This document shows, piece after piece, positions 24,868-33,181 of a DNA stretch of 64,000 nt. Positions within the stretch are counted from its first letter, which is position 1; each line of letters opens with the position of its first letter. The stretch is taken from positions 822,929 to 886,928 of the forward strand of contig NZ_JACCFW010000001.1 of NCBI RefSeq assembly GCF_013410455.1, in the 5' to 3' direction. This DNA is from Allobranchiibius huperziae. GTDB lineage: Bacteria; Actinomycetota; Actinomycetes; Actinomycetales; Dermatophilaceae. The position numbers and the translations under genes were made by a program. A model generated the notes under the pieces. That model saw only the letters and a program-made list of their open reading frames with translations, had not been told where the DNA came from and made no database searches.

Positions 24868-25404
24868 TCACCCTAGATCTCGCGCCGGTGGCTCGAAGTG
24901 GGCGGCACTGCGCCTGCTCCACATGAGGACCGTCACCGCCACGGCCACCGCGAGCTGCGCCAGGTCCACCAGCACCCCGAGCACGGGGGTGCCGCCCTGG
25001 GTGAGCGTGCCGTAGACCTTGAGGACGCACAGCACCGCCAGCACCGTGCCGAAGAGGCGGGCCCTGCGTGAGCCGTGCCGGATGCCCCAGGCCAACGCCA
25101 GCCACAGGATCGCGCTGAGGATCGCGGCGCAGACCATGAACGAGACGGTGAAACCGGCGGCGTCGCTGATGTCGTGGGCGCCGAGTCGGCGGCCTCCGGT
25201 GTGCGCGTTGTGCCGCTCGAGGGAGGCGCGGATGTCGCCGCGCGCGTGCAGCTCCACCAACGCGGCGAGCACGCTGAGGACGGCTCCGGCGTACATCAGA
25301 CGCACGGTCTGGTGCACGCTCGGCGGCGTGACCTGGCGGCGGATGGGGATCGTGACCTCGGACCCGGCGGGCGCGCCGGGGGTGGGTGCAGGCGGTGAGG
25401 TCAT
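24868..25404 (-). CDS. Integral membrane hypothetical protein
   Basis: This 178-residue protein has a Pro-rich cytoplasmic start and about four membrane segments (MYAGAVLSVLAALVEL, FTVSFMVCAAILSAILWLALAWGI, LFGTVLAVLCVLKVYGTL and LGVLVDLAQLAVAVAVTVLMW). No catalytic motif is seen. CAGACT lies 6 nt before the ATG on the minus strand, a weak leaderless -10. It precedes the lipoprotein gene by 5 nt and is divergent from the PHP gene. The function is unknown. Confidence 0.78.
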   Translation of the reverse strand: MTSPPAPTPGAPAGSEVTIPIRRQVTPPSVHQTVRLMYAGAVLSVLAALVELHARGDIRASLERHNAHTGGRRLGAHDISDAAGFTVSFMVCAAILSAILWLALAWGIRHGSRRARLFGTVLAVLCVLKVYGTLTQGGTPVLGVLVDLAQLAVAVAVTVLMWSRRSAAHFEPPARDLG

Positions 25405-25470
25405 CGCTCCAGTCTGACAAAGACGGGCAACTGCTCTGTGCATGACCGAAGGCGTGTCGGCGGGTCTCGA

Positions 25471-25476
25471 TAGGGT
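25471..25476 (+). promoter_or_regulatory. Putative leaderless -10 box for the PHP gene
   Basis: TAGGGT lies 7 nt before the GTG at 25484. This favours GTG 25484 over the ATG at 25442, whose frame runs across the box. Confidence 0.5.
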
Positions 25477-25483
25477 CGAGGGT

Positions 25484-26332
25484 GTGCGCATCGACCTCCA
25501 CACCCACTCCACCGAGAGCGACGGCACGGAGGCGCCGCAGCAGGTGATGGCCGCGGCCGCGGTCGCCGGGTTGGACGTCGTCGCGCTCACCGACCACGAC
25601 ACCACCAGTGGCTGGCAGCAGGCGGCGTCAGCGGTGCATGAGCAGGGGGTGGCCCTGGTCCGCGGTATCGAGATCTCCTGCTCGGTCGGCGGCATCAGCG
25701 TGCATCTGCTGGGCTACCTGATCGATCCGAGCAGTGAGCCGCTCACGCGTGAGCTGGACCACGCCCGCGACTCCCGGGAGCACCGCGCCCGCCGGATGGT
25801 CGACCTGCTCACCCCGGACACCGGTCTCACCTGGGAGCAGGTGCGAGCCCAGGCCGCGCCCGGCGCGACGCTGGGGCGCCCGCACATCGCCGACGCCATG
25901 GTCGTCGCCGGTGTGGTCGCCGACCGCAACGAGGCCTTCGCGACCTACCTGGCGTCGAGTGGGAAGTATCACGTCTCGCACTACGCGCCGCACCCCGCCC
26001 GCGCGGTCGAGCTCGTGCGCGCAGCCGGTGGTGTGCCTGTGATGGCCCATCCGCTGGCACATCAGCGCGGCCGGGTGGTGGACGAGAGCGTCATCCGCGA
26101 GATGGCCGACGCCGGCCTGGGCGGCATCGAGGTCTTCCACCGCGATCATGACGACGCCTCGCGCCGTCGCGCGGGGGAGTTGGCGAGCGAGCTGGGGCTC
26201 TTCGTCACCGGCTCCAGCGACTACCACGGCACCGGCAAGGACAACCGGCTCGGCGAGAACACCACGACGCCGCGCGTGCTCGAGACGATCGCGGCACAGG
26301 CGACGTCCCCGACCGGGATCCTGTGGCCATGA
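25484..26332 (+). CDS. PHP-domain phosphoesterase
   Basis: This 282-residue protein is a metal-dependent phosphoesterase of the PHP family (YciV/3',5'-nucleoside bisphosphate phosphatase-like). Metal-binding motifs are visible in order: IDLHTHSTESDG, ALTDHDTTSGW, RGIEISCSVGGISVHLLGY, a VMAHPLAH segment, and GSSDYHGTGKDNRLGENTT near the end. The GTG start gives VRIDLHTHS, as family members begin directly at this strand. The stop overlaps the ATG of the RecB-like nuclease gene. The nucleotide substrate is not certain. Confidence 0.9.
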   Translation: MRIDLHTHSTESDGTEAPQQVMAAAAVAGLDVVALTDHDTTSGWQQAASAVHEQGVALVRGIEISCSVGGISVHLLGYLIDPSSEPLTRELDHARDSREHRARRMVDLLTPDTGLTWEQVRAQAAPGATLGRPHIADAMVVAGVVADRNEAFATYLASSGKYHVSHYAPHPARAVELVRAAGGVPVMAHPLAHQRGRVVDESVIREMADAGLGGIEVFHRDHDDASRRRAGELASELGLFVTGSSDYHGTGKDNRLGENTTTPRVLETIAAQATSPTGILWP

Positions 26333-27183
26333 GCGGATCCGAGACGGAGACGCAGACCGAGATCCCCGGCCTTCCCGCACGGCTCTACTCCGCGAGCCCG
26401 AGCAAGCTGTCGATGTGGCTGGACTGCCCGCGCGCCTACCGGATGCGCTATCTGGACCGGCCCTCCCCGCCCGGTCGCGCACAGCGTGCGCACACCTCGG
26501 TCGGCCTGGTCGTGCACAACGTGCTGCGGGACTTCTGGGACCTGCCCGAGCACGCCCGCACCCCGGACGCCGTGCGGGAACTGGTGCGCACCAGCTGGAT
26601 CGACGTGGGGTTCCGCGACGCCGAGCAGTCGGCGCGCTGGCGTGCGCGGATCACGGACGAGGTGCTGGACTACCTGCGCGAGAGCGATCGCAGCACCCAG
26701 CCCGCGGGGATCGAGCGCACGGTGGGGCTGAAGACCGCCACCCTGGCGCTCACCGGTCGGATCGACCGGCTCGACGACCGTGACGGCGAGCTGGTGGTCG
26801 TCGACTACAAGACTTCCCGGCGGCCGCTCGGGCGCGACGACGCGCGGACGTCGTTGGCGCTGGCGTTCTACGCGCAGGCCGTCGCGCGGCTCTTCCGACG
26901 CGCGTGCACCCGCGTCGAACTGCACCATGTGCCGACTGGCGAGGTCGTGGCTCACGAGCACACGCCGGAGTCGCTGGAACGCAAGGCCGCCGAGGCGGAG
27001 TCCATCGGGCGCGACCTGCGCGCGGCCGACGCGTCGTACGCCGAGCTGGGCGTCGAATCGCCCGTGTTCGCGCCCCGCCCGTCAGCGCTGTGCCGGTGGT
27101 GCGACTACCGCCAGCACTGCCCGGAGGGGCAGCTGATGGGTCCGGAACAACAGTCGTGGGCCGCGCTCGAACCGCAGGAGTGA
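26329..27183 (+). CDS. RecB-family PD-(D/E)XK exonuclease with Fe-S cysteine cluster
   Basis: This 284-residue stand-alone nuclease is of the PDDEXK_1 (RecB/Cas4/AddB) type. The nuclease core is GRIDRLDDRDGELVVVDYKTSRR, with Asp and Lys of the D-x(n)-D-Y-K motif. A likely 4Fe-4S cluster is formed by one Cys near the N-terminus (MWLDCPRAYRMRYL) and three near the C-terminus (LCRWCDYRQHC). The ATG overlaps the previous stop (ATGA). Such proteins are widespread in actinobacteria, and a DNA-end processing role is likely. No cas genes are present in this window. Confidence 0.9.
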   Translation: MSGSETETQTEIPGLPARLYSASPSKLSMWLDCPRAYRMRYLDRPSPPGRAQRAHTSVGLVVHNVLRDFWDLPEHARTPDAVRELVRTSWIDVGFRDAEQSARWRARITDEVLDYLRESDRSTQPAGIERTVGLKTATLALTGRIDRLDDRDGELVVVDYKTSRRPLGRDDARTSLALAFYAQAVARLFRRACTRVELHHVPTGEVVAHEHTPESLERKAAEAESIGRDLRAADASYAELGVESPVFAPRPSALCRWCDYRQHCPEGQLMGPEQQSWAALEPQE

Positions 27184-27222
27184 CGAGGCTCACCGGATTG
27201 GCGTGAGACCCCCGCGCGGTCG

Positions 27223-27228
27223 TAACGT
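27223..27228 (+). promoter_or_regulatory. Putative leaderless -10 box for the alcohol dehydrogenase
   Basis: TAACGT lies 7 nt before the ATG at 27236. A weak TTGGCG occurs 20 nt upstream. Confidence 0.45.
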
Positions 27229-27235
27229 CGGTGAT

Positions 27236-28282
27236 ATGACAACAACTCCTGCCCTGTCCGTCGCGTCGCCCAGCGGCTCGTTCGAGGCCGGCCCCGTCGA
27301 GCTTCGCGCGCTGCGCGACGACGACGTCCGCATCGACGTGAAGTTCGCCGGCATCTGCCACAGCGACATCCACCAGGTCCGTGAGGAGTGGGGCACCGCC
27401 ATCTTCCCGATGGTGCCCGGCCACGAGATCGCGGGCGTCGTCGCCGAGGTCGGTGACGCCGTGACCCGCGTCAAGGTCGGCGACCACGTCGGTGTCGGCT
27501 GCATGGTCGACTCCTGCGGCGAATGCGAGTTCTGCAAGGAGGGCTACGAGCAGCACTGCGTCAAGGGCGCCGTGATGACCTACAACGGCACCGGCTACGA
27601 CGGTGAGAAGACCAAGGGCGGCTACGCCCAGGGTGTTGTCGTCTCCGAGCGCTTCGTCCTCACCATCCCCGAGGGCCTGGGACTGGACGTCGCCGCGCCG
27701 CTGCTGTGCGCCGGCATCACGACGTACTCCCCGCTGCGCCGCTGGGGCGCCGCCCCCGGCACCAAGGTCGCCGTCATCGGCATGGGCGGCCTCGGCCACA
27801 TGGGCGTCAAGATCGCGGCCGCCATGGGCGCCGAGGTGACCGTGCTGTCGCGCACCACCGACAAGGCCGACGACTCGGTCAAGCTCGGTGCGACCAAGCA
27901 CCTCGCCACCAAGGACGGGAAGGTCTTCGAGGACCTCAAGGGCTACTTCGACATCATCCTCAACACGGTGAGCGCCGATCTGCCCATGGAGGACTACGTC
28001 GGGCTGCTGAAGGCCCGTGGCGTGCTCGTCTCGGTGGGCCTGCCGCCCAAGAAGTACGAGATCGCACCGGGTCTGCTGATCGGCAGCAGCAAGGTGGTCG
28101 CCGGGTCCAACATCGGCGGCATCCCCGAGACCCAGGAGATGCTCGACTTCTGCGCCAAGCACGACTTCGGCGCGACGGTGGAGGTCATCGGTGCCGACGA
28201 GGTCGACGCGGCCTACGACAAGGTCGTGGACGGCAAGGTGCGCTACCGCTACGTGATCGACACCAGCACCATCTCCGCCTGA
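27236..28282 (+). CDS. Zinc-dependent NAD(P) alcohol dehydrogenase (cinnamyl-alcohol type)
   Basis: This 348-residue medium-chain dehydrogenase has both zinc sites. The catalytic ligands are Cys in GICHSDIHQ, His-Glu in VPGHEIAGVV, and a later Cys (LLCAGITTYSPLR). The structural zinc is bound by DSCGECEFCKEGYEQHC. The cofactor motif is VAVIGMGGLGHMGVKIA, and LSRTTDKADD follows the second beta strand. The residue after that strand (Ser-Arg-Thr) suggests NADP use, as in YahK/CAD-type reductases. It likely reduces aldehydes. A 19-bp-stem terminator follows. Confidence 0.93.
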   Translation: MTTTPALSVASPSGSFEAGPVELRALRDDDVRIDVKFAGICHSDIHQVREEWGTAIFPMVPGHEIAGVVAEVGDAVTRVKVGDHVGVGCMVDSCGECEFCKEGYEQHCVKGAVMTYNGTGYDGEKTKGGYAQGVVVSERFVLTIPEGLGLDVAAPLLCAGITTYSPLRRWGAAPGTKVAVIGMGGLGHMGVKIAAAMGAEVTVLSRTTDKADDSVKLGATKHLATKDGKVFEDLKGYFDIILNTVSADLPMEDYVGLLKARGVLVSVGLPPKKYEIAPGLLIGSSKVVAGSNIGGIPETQEMLDFCAKHDFGATVEVIGADEVDAAYDKVVDGKVRYRYVIDTSTISA

Positions 28283-28304
28283 TTCTGCTCAGGCTCTGAC
28301 ACGA

Positions 28305-28346
28305 ACAGGGTCGCGGCGCGCTCCATCGAGCGCGCCGCGACCCTGT
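28305..28346. terminator. Bidirectional terminator, 19-bp perfect stem
   Basis: ACAGGGTCGCGGCGCGCTC (28305-28323) pairs perfectly with 28328-28346 around a CATC loop. It lies between the convergent alcohol dehydrogenase and SDR genes and can serve both. Confidence 0.88.
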
Positions 28347-28362
28347 CCTCGTGGGTGCGGGC

Positions 28363-29310
28363 TCAGGCGAAGGCGTTGACCCCGGTCAGCTCTGCCGACA
28401 GCTGCCACAGGCGCTGCGCCTGCTCCGGGTCGTGCGCCCACGGCTTGACGCCCACGCGCTGGTCACCGTCGGCCATCGGCGCGATGTCGCAGTCCTCGCA
28501 GTAGACGCCGCCATGGTCGGCGAGCTTGGCTGACGTGGCGGCCCAGATCTGAGTGGCTGCGCCCTGCTCGGTCGTCTTGAAGACGTCGCTCGGCGTCCCG
28601 TACTCATCGATCCAGCCCATCGCGATCTGCTCCTGCTTCGGCAGGTGCCGCTGCAGCGGCGTGAGGATCCCGCCCGGGTGCAATGAGTACGCGTGGATCC
28701 CGCGGTCCGCGCCGAGACGGTCCAGCTCGAGGGCGAAGAGCGCGTTCGCGGTCTTGGACTGCCCGTAGGCGTCCCACTTGTCGTAACCGCCCGCGAACCA
28801 CATGTCGTCCCAACGGATCCCGCTGCGGTGGTGGCCGACCGAGGACACGCTGACCACGCGGGCGCCATCGGCCAGGTGCGGCCACAGTCGGTTCACCAGG
28901 GCGAAGTGACCGAGGTGGTTGGTCGCGAACTGGCTCTCCCAGCCGTCACCGACCAGTTGGTAGGGCGATGCCATCACGCCCGCTCCGGCGATCACGATGT
29001 CGAACGGATCGCCTTGCGCAGCAAGACCTTCGGCCGCCGCGCGCACGCTCTGCAGATCACTGAGATCGAGCGGCACGACCTGTACGTCGGGGACGTCGGC
29101 CAGCGCTTCGCGCGCCTCGTCCACCCGTCGGGCGGGCACGACCACCTGTGCCCCGGCGGCGTCGAGCGCGCGGACGCCCTCGATGCCGATGCCGGAGTAA
29201 CCGCCGGTCACGAGGGCGCGCCGACCGTGCAGGTCGACGCCCTCGAGGACCTGAGCCGCCGTCGAGTCTGCGCCGAATCCGCTGCCGAGTGGGGTCTGTG
29301 TCGAGGTCAT
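28363..29310 (-). CDS. Short-chain dehydrogenase/reductase
   Basis: This 315-residue classical-type SDR has the cofactor motif ALVTGGYSGIGIEGVRAL, the NAG-equivalent IAGAGVMASP, the structural FATNHLGHFALVN, and catalytic Ser (SVSSVGHH) and YGQSK. An acidic/Cys patch (YCEDCDIAP) sits near the C-terminus. The length and the NHLGHF segment resemble retinol-dehydrogenase/WW-oxidoreductase-like SDRs. TAGCGT lies 6 nt before the ATG, so initiation may be leaderless. The substrate is unknown. Confidence 0.9.
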   Translation of the reverse strand: MTSTQTPLGSGFGADSTAAQVLEGVDLHGRRALVTGGYSGIGIEGVRALDAAGAQVVVPARRVDEAREALADVPDVQVVPLDLSDLQSVRAAAEGLAAQGDPFDIVIAGAGVMASPYQLVGDGWESQFATNHLGHFALVNRLWPHLADGARVVSVSSVGHHRSGIRWDDMWFAGGYDKWDAYGQSKTANALFALELDRLGADRGIHAYSLHPGGILTPLQRHLPKQEQIAMGWIDEYGTPSDVFKTTEQGAATQIWAATSAKLADHGGVYCEDCDIAPMADGDQRVGVKPWAHDPEQAQRLWQLSAELTGVNAFA

Positions 29311-29316
29311 GCCCCG

Positions 29317-29322
29317 ACGCTA
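29317..29322 (-). promoter_or_regulatory. Putative leaderless -10 box for the SDR gene
   Basis: TAGCGT on the minus strand is 6 nt before the ATG at 29310, inside the 34-nt gap after the DEAD helicase gene. Confidence 0.5.
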
Positions 29323-29344
29323 CGCCGGTCCGGCGGCACCGGGC

Positions 29345-30901
29345 TCAGGAGCCTTGCGGCGACCCGCCACGGGTACGACGGCGGTTGCGCGAACGTGCCG
29401 GACGGTCACCCGAGGCGGCCGGTGCGCTGCCCTGACCTCCGCCGGTGCGGTCTCCACCGCGCTGGCCGTCGCGTCCGCCGCGGTCGCCGCGTGAGCGGTC
29501 GTTGCCGCCGCGGGACGGTGCCCGGTGCGCCTTGCCGGTCTCGCCGAGGTCCTCGAGGACCTCGGCGTCCAGCCCGGCGCGGGTGCGCTCGGAGCGGGGC
29601 AGCCTGCCGGTAGCCGTGGTGGGGATGTCGAGGTCGGAGAAGAGCTCCGGGGAGGAGGAGTAGGTCTCCGCGGGGTCGGGGATGCCCAGGTCGAGAGCCT
29701 TGTTGATCAGGCCCCAGCGCGGGAGGTCGTCCCAGTCCACGAAGGTGACCGCGACGCCGGTGTTGCCCGCACGACCGGTGCGGCCGGTGCGGTGCAGGTA
29801 GGTCTTCTCGTCCTCGGGGCACTGGTAGTTGACGACGTGGGTCACGTTCTCGACGTCGATGCCGCGGGCCGCGACGTCGGTCGCCACCAGGATGTCGATC
29901 TTGCCGGCGCGGAACGCGCGCAGCGCCTGCTCGCGGGCACCCTGTCCCAGGTCGCCGTGCAGCGACGCCGAGGCGAAACCGCGCTCGCGCAGGTCATCGG
30001 CCACCTTGGCGGCGGTGCGCTTGGTGCGGCTGAAGACGATGGTCAGGCCGCGCTCGCGGGCCTGCAGGATGCGCGCCAGCATCTCCACCTTGTCCATGGC
30101 GTGCGCGCGGTAGACGAACTGCTCGATCGCGGCGACGGTGTGCCCGGAGTCGCCCTCTTCGTTGATCGCGCGGATGTGGGTGGGCTGGGTCATGTAGCGA
30201 CGCGCGAGGGCCACGACTGCTCCGGGCATGGTCGCGGAGAAGAGCATCGTCTGGCGCGACGCGGGGGTCATCGCCAGAAGCTTCTCCACGTCGGGCAGGA
30301 ACCCCAGGTCGAGCATCTCGTCGGCCTCGTCGAGGACGACGGTCTGCACGTAGGACAGGTCGAGGTGGCCCTGGCCGGCCAGGTCGATGAGACGGCCGGG
30401 GGTGCCCACGACGACCTCGACACCGGCGCGCAACGCCTCGAGCTGCGGCTCGAACGCACGGCCACCGTAGATCGCGGTCACGCGGATGCCCCGCAGTGAG
30501 GCAGCGGTCTTGATGTCGCCCATCACCTGATTGGCGAGCTCACGTGTCGGCGCGACGACGAGGGCCTGGGGCTTGCCCGGCGCCGGGCGGTCGTCGTACC
30601 CGGGGTCGGTGGGGGAGACGATGCGGTGCAGCAGCGGCACCCCGAACCCGAGGGTCTTGCCGGTGCCGGTCTTGGCCTGGCCGATGATGTCGTGGCCGCC
30701 GAGAGCAACCGGCAGGGTCATGGCCTGGATCGGGAACGGTGCGTGGATCCCTGAGTCGGCTAGCGCCTGCACGATCAGCGGGTGCACCCCGAAGTCGGAG
30801 AAGCTGGGCGGGGTCACGGGACCGGCGGCCTCGGGCACGTAGGTGCCCACGTCGTCGCCGTCGTCGTCGGGCAGGGTGATGTGGTCGGGCTGGGTCGTCA
30901 T
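29345..30901 (-). CDS. DEAD-box RNA helicase (RhlE-like)
   Basis: This 518-residue ATP-dependent RNA helicase contains all family motifs: Q motif FSDFGVHPLIVQALADSG..FPIQ, AKTGTGKT (I), PTRELANQ (Ia), TPGR (Ib), DEAD (II, as LDEADEMLDLG), SAT (III), and HRTGRTGRAG (VI). The C-terminal ~70 residues are basic and rich in Arg/Gly (RGGNDRSRGDRGGRDGQRGG), typical of RNA-binding tails. It probably acts in ribosome assembly or RNA decay. AAGGAA upstream of the ATG is the Shine-Dalgarno candidate. M. tuberculosis rhlE (Rv3211) heads the same gene block. Confidence 0.95.
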   Translation of the reverse strand: MTTQPDHITLPDDDGDDVGTYVPEAAGPVTPPSFSDFGVHPLIVQALADSGIHAPFPIQAMTLPVALGGHDIIGQAKTGTGKTLGFGVPLLHRIVSPTDPGYDDRPAPGKPQALVVAPTRELANQVMGDIKTAASLRGIRVTAIYGGRAFEPQLEALRAGVEVVVGTPGRLIDLAGQGHLDLSYVQTVVLDEADEMLDLGFLPDVEKLLAMTPASRQTMLFSATMPGAVVALARRYMTQPTHIRAINEEGDSGHTVAAIEQFVYRAHAMDKVEMLARILQARERGLTIVFSRTKRTAAKVADDLRERGFASASLHGDLGQGAREQALRAFRAGKIDILVATDVAARGIDVENVTHVVNYQCPEDEKTYLHRTGRTGRAGNTGVAVTFVDWDDLPRWGLINKALDLGIPDPAETYSSSPELFSDLDIPTTATGRLPRSERTRAGLDAEVLEDLGETGKAHRAPSRGGNDRSRGDRGGRDGQRGGDRTGGGQGSAPAASGDRPARSRNRRRTRGGSPQGS

Positions 30902-31056
30902 GATGACGCGATTTCCTTATCGAACGGCCCCACGCGTGCGGACGCAGGGTCGCGCCACGGTGAGTGGTTGGGGGAGCCGATCGGGGGATGTCGCTGCCGG
31001 CGCGCGTGCGCTGGCGAAGTTGATGTCGAACGTGTCGTATGCCGACCGGGCACCTC

Positions 31057-31104
31057 TTGACAACCTGCAGTCTACCGGTAGTTCCCCATCCGCCCCGCTA
31101 GCAT
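31057..31104 (+). promoter_or_regulatory. Promoter region of the ferritin-like gene
   Basis: A perfect -35 TTGACA (31057-31062) and a 10-bp palindrome CTACCGGTAG (31072-31081) lie upstream. TAGCAT (31099-31104) is 6 nt before the ATG at 31111. Either TTGACA acts with TAGTTC at 31079, or TAGCAT drives a leaderless message. The palindrome could be a repressor half-site pair. Confidence 0.45.
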
Positions 31105-31110
31105 CGCGTG

Positions 31111-31827
31111 ATGACCGACTCGCCCACGCAGACTTCCGACGAACGACCCACCGACGCGGACCTGCAGGACCCGGTCTTCCGGTCAGGTGTGACGGCGTTG
31201 CTGGGGGTGCTCGCCTACGGCGAACTGAAGAGTTTCTTCGCCACTGTCGAGGATGCCGGGATGGCGCCCGGAGTCGGGCGTAAGGAAGCCATGGCGGCGT
31301 TCGCGGTGCGCGAATTCGAGCACTATCAGGCGTTGTCGGAGCGACTGCGGCAGTTGGGCGCCGACCCGCAGCGGGCAATGGAGCCGGTGGTCGATGCGGT
31401 CGACGAGTGGCACCGCCGTACGAAGCCGAAGAACTGGACCGAGGGCCTGATGAAGGCGTACGCCGGGCAGTCGATCGCCACCGACTTCTACCGCGAGTGC
31501 GCCCAGTGGGTCGACCCGGAGAGCCGGACCCTGATGTTGGAGGTGCTGGGCGACAACGAGCAGGCCGACTACGTCGAGGCGCAGCTGCGCGACGCCATCG
31601 CCGCGGACAGCCGGGTCGCGAGCACGCTCGCCCTGTGGGGACGGCGCCTGGTCGGCGAAGCCATCACTCAGGCGCAGCTGACGATCGCGGAGAACGACCA
31701 GCTGGAGAAGTTCCTCGTGGCCGACGGCTCGGGCAGCGGGATGTCCCTGGAGGAGCTGTCGGAGCTGTTCACCCGGCTCACCGATGCCCACAAGGCGCGG
31801 ATGGAGACCCTCGGCCTTACTGCCTGA
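31111..31827 (+). CDS. Ferritin-like fold protein (MiaE-like hydroxylase family)
   Basis: This 238-residue all-helical protein has carboxylate/His pairs spaced as in ferritin-like di-iron proteins: YGELKSFF, REFEHYQALSERL, DFYRECAQWV and EVLGDNEQADYVEAQL. Actinobacterial relatives are labelled ferritin-like or tRNA-(ms2io6A)-hydroxylase-like. An oxygenase or stress role is possible but unproven. The ATG at 31111 was chosen because TAGCAT lies 6 nt upstream; a GTG directly before it would add one residue. The last 11 nt overlap the end of the convergent HNH gene. Confidence 0.85.
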   Translation: MTDSPTQTSDERPTDADLQDPVFRSGVTALLGVLAYGELKSFFATVEDAGMAPGVGRKEAMAAFAVREFEHYQALSERLRQLGADPQRAMEPVVDAVDEWHRRTKPKNWTEGLMKAYAGQSIATDFYRECAQWVDPESRTLMLEVLGDNEQADYVEAQLRDAIAADSRVASTLALWGRRLVGEAITQAQLTIAENDQLEKFLVADGSGSGMSLEELSELFTRLTDAHKARMETLGLTA

Positions 31828-33118
31828 GGCGCTCACTCCGTCGGCGGAATCTGACCTGGTCCAGGTGCAGGATCTCGTTGGTGGGTCCGGGGTAGCGCGG
31901 TGGTGCTGGCTGAACCGGGGGTGGTGTTGTGCCGGGTGGGGCGGTGGCGGCGGCGGGTTCGATCGGGTGGCCGTGGCGGGTGGCGAATCGGAACCGTCCG
32001 GGGCGACCGCCGCTTGGTCGGATGGTGAAGTCGCCTGCGTGATGGCGGTCGTGGTGGTGAGGGCACAGGCTGATCAGGTTGTCGATGTTGGTGGGTCCGC
32101 CGTCGGCCCAGTGAGTGATGTGGTGGCATTCCAGGTGGTGGATGGCTGCGCAGCCGGGGTAGGCGCAGCCGCGGTCGCGGTCTTCGACCAGGCGCCGGGT
32201 GCGGCGGGGCACGATGCGGTGGGCGCGTCCGACGTTCACGGGGGTGCCGCCGGTTTCCCAGACGGGTTGGAGCACCCCGTCGCAGGTCCACTTCCTCAGG
32301 AGGTGCGGTGGTAGGGCGCCGCGTGTGGTGAGCCAGCCTTGGCCGGTGGTGTCCAGGTGCAGGTAGATCCGGAATTTGTCGGCCCGCCCGGCAATCCCGG
32401 TGGTACCAGCCTGCAGGGATCGGGTCGCCAGTTGGGCCATCGCGTCCGCGAGACGCACCCGCCGCCCCTGTTCTTTGGTGTCGGTCGCGAGGAAGAGGGC
32501 GTCTTTGGCCTCCGCCAGGGCTTGTTGGACCAGGGCGCCGATGTCGGCGGGTGCGGAGTAGCTCAGGTGGAACCGGTCGTGGTCGAACCACATCGACAGT
32601 TCCGCCGGTTGCGCCGCGACCGAGAACGGTTCCGGTGGTGGGGTGGGGCTGTCGGCGTCGGCGTCGTTGGTGGTGGCGAAGTCGTATTTGACCAGGGCCC
32701 GGCGCAGTTGGGGCACGGTGGCGTGCACAGCCAGGTCCACTACGGCCTGGTCGTACCCGGTCGGGGTGTGCGCGGCGACCACGGCGGCCTGACCCAGCGA
32801 CAGCCGACCGGAGTGCACCTCCCGGGACAGGGCGGGTAGCTCGGCGGACCGGGTGGCGATCCGGACCAGGTCGCGAGCGGTGGCGGGGGAGACTCCGGCG
32901 AAACAGGTCAACCAGTGCTCGGGGGAGCGGATCCCACCGATCGCCCACGACTCCTCGCGCACCAGGTCGGTGACCAGGTCGATCAGGTCGGCGTGTGCGG
33001 CGTTCAACCGCCCGCAGATCGCCCCGACCTCGTCCAACGGGTCCACGGCCGAAAGAGCAGCAGCCACAGCACCGCCCGCGCTGTCACTGACAGCTGCGAG
33101 ACCCGGTGTCGAACTCAT
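31817..33118 (-). CDS. DUF222/HNH endonuclease-domain protein (13E12-repeat type)
   Basis: This 433-residue protein has an N-terminal helical DUF222 domain (AADLIDLVTDLV-like start, EHWLTCFAGVSPATARDLVRIA) and a C-terminal HNH domain. The HNH core is RGCAYPGCAAIHHLECHHITHWADGGPTNIDNLISLCPHHHDRHH, with the expected Cys pairs and His-Asn-His. A Pro-rich tail follows. This family is multicopy and variable in actinobacterial genomes (REP13E12 in M. tuberculosis) and is thought to be mobile-element-associated. ATG 33118 was chosen over an upstream TTG. It interrupts an otherwise conserved gene block. Confidence 0.88.
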   Translation of the reverse strand: MSSTPGLAAVSDSAGGAVAAALSAVDPLDEVGAICGRLNAAHADLIDLVTDLVREESWAIGGIRSPEHWLTCFAGVSPATARDLVRIATRSAELPALSREVHSGRLSLGQAAVVAAHTPTGYDQAVVDLAVHATVPQLRRALVKYDFATTNDADADSPTPPPEPFSVAAQPAELSMWFDHDRFHLSYSAPADIGALVQQALAEAKDALFLATDTKEQGRRVRLADAMAQLATRSLQAGTTGIAGRADKFRIYLHLDTTGQGWLTTRGALPPHLLRKWTCDGVLQPVWETGGTPVNVGRAHRIVPRRTRRLVEDRDRGCAYPGCAAIHHLECHHITHWADGGPTNIDNLISLCPHHHDRHHAGDFTIRPSGGRPGRFRFATRHGHPIEPAAATAPPGTTPPPVQPAPPRYPGPTNEILHLDQVRFRRRSERLRQ

Positions 33119-33181
33119 GTATGAATTCAATCACCGCCCACCGACAGCCCACATCGAGCGCGGCGGAAGGTCGCTTGCCGA

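Noticed and set aside
26329-27183. Cas4 of a CRISPR system
   Set aside because: No CRISPR repeats or other cas genes are in the window; the protein is a stand-alone RecB-family nuclease.
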